64,000 bases of DNA from assembly GCA_900323505.1 (NCBI GenBank), contig OOIN01000033.1, positions 186,001 to 250,000 of the forward strand, read 5' to 3'. The notes below the pieces were generated by a model, which was not told where the DNA came from, searched no databases, and was given only the letters and a program-made list of their open reading frames with translations. Both the position numbers and the translations under genes were made by a program. This DNA comes from Ustilago trichophora. Its lineage: Eukaryota; Basidiomycota; Ustilaginomycetes; Ustilaginales; Ustilaginaceae. Every line of letters starts with the position of its first letter. Position 1 is the first letter of the stretch. Shown piece by piece: positions 63,755 through 64,000 of the stretch.

Positions 63755-64000
63755 TTAGCTCTTATCCGCCTCCACAAACACCCATTTGCCAGGCCTGAGA
63801 CGCGTGCTGGGCGTCGTTGAGCCACGTGCTGTCGTCGCCTTGTGTGCCGAATCTTCTGTCGAGATAATCAATTGGCTTTGGTCGTGGAGAGGCTCTCCGT
63901 CAAGACTTGAAGACTTTTCATTCTCTACGCCGTGCCCGAAGAGGTTGATTGAAGAGACTACTCTTTGCAGCCATGTAACTGGTCTGCGTATTGTGCAAGA
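63755..64000 (-). CDS. 3' end of an unidentified gene (81 residues, start outside window)
   Basis: The minus strand is open from the window edge to a TAA at 63755-63757, with no ATG, so the coding part continues to the right. The visible end reads TWLQRVVSSINLFGHG, an acidic/Ser-rich stretch, and finishes RLRPGKWVFVEADKS. The other two frames on this strand carry stops, and codon choice looks coding. I do not recognise the family. Confidence 0.5.
   Translation of the reverse strand, partial: SCTIRRPVTWLQRVVSSINLFGHGVENEKSSSLDGEPLHDQSQLIISTEDSAHKATTARGSTTPSTRLRPGKWVFVEADKS

Overview
The window reads as nuclear DNA of a basidiomycete, most likely a smut fungus (Ustilaginomycotina, Ustilago/Sporisorium/Moesziomyces type). 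The reasons are compact GC-rich genes with zero or few short introns, canonical GTAAGT-like donors and CAG/TAG acceptors, coding introns placed very near the 5' end, pyrimidine-rich leaders, and the mix of families (fungal Coa3, Mgr2, Swc2, Cwf18, fungal urease, P0). The species cannot be fixed from the sequence alone. I count 25 protein genes: 23 complete and two cut by the window ends. I found no tRNA, rRNA, CRISPR array or recognisable transposon.

Layout. 1-6.4 kb: a cluster of mitochondrial genes (COA3 fragment, AIM25-type scramblase, MGR2), then a macro-domain hydrolase and methionine aminopeptidase 2. 7.8-15.9 kb: ADE4 (first step of purine synthesis), splicing factor Cwf18, the Swc2/YL1 subunit of SWR1, and a Hen1-type small-RNA 2'-O-methyltransferase. 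15.9-31.4 kb: a gene-poor stretch holding only one gene, a single-finger C2H2 regulator, with about 8.3 kb of apparently non-coding DNA upstream and 5.6 kb downstream. This stretch is rich in simple repeats and in inverted arrays of the pentamer TACAG/CTGTA.

31.4-46.9 kb: a 1,431-residue protein joining a Sec14-type CRAL-TRIO lipid-binding domain to an Iml2/TTC39 domain, a 2-oxoglutarate/Fe(II) dioxygenase, an amidase, an unknown protein, urease, and a mitochondrial flavin-reductase-like protein. 47-60.2 kb: a serine/homoserine O-acyltransferase head-to-head with a free methionine-R-sulfoxide reductase (both sulfur amino acid metabolism), seipin, the complex I subunit NDUFS5, TAP42, an unknown mitochondrial protein and ribosomal P0. 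60.5-64 kb: a multi-LIM protein and the 3' end of an unidentified gene.

Most genes are housekeeping. Points that stand out: the CRAL-TRIO/Iml2 fusion, the regulator in its gene desert with palindromic pentamer arrays, Hen1 in a lineage where RNAi is patchy, the divergent sulfur gene pair, genes whose first coding exon is only 6 or 8 bases, an optional intron that would change the seipin C-terminus, and a 29-base G run between two convergent genes. I did not find a clearly new multi-gene system.
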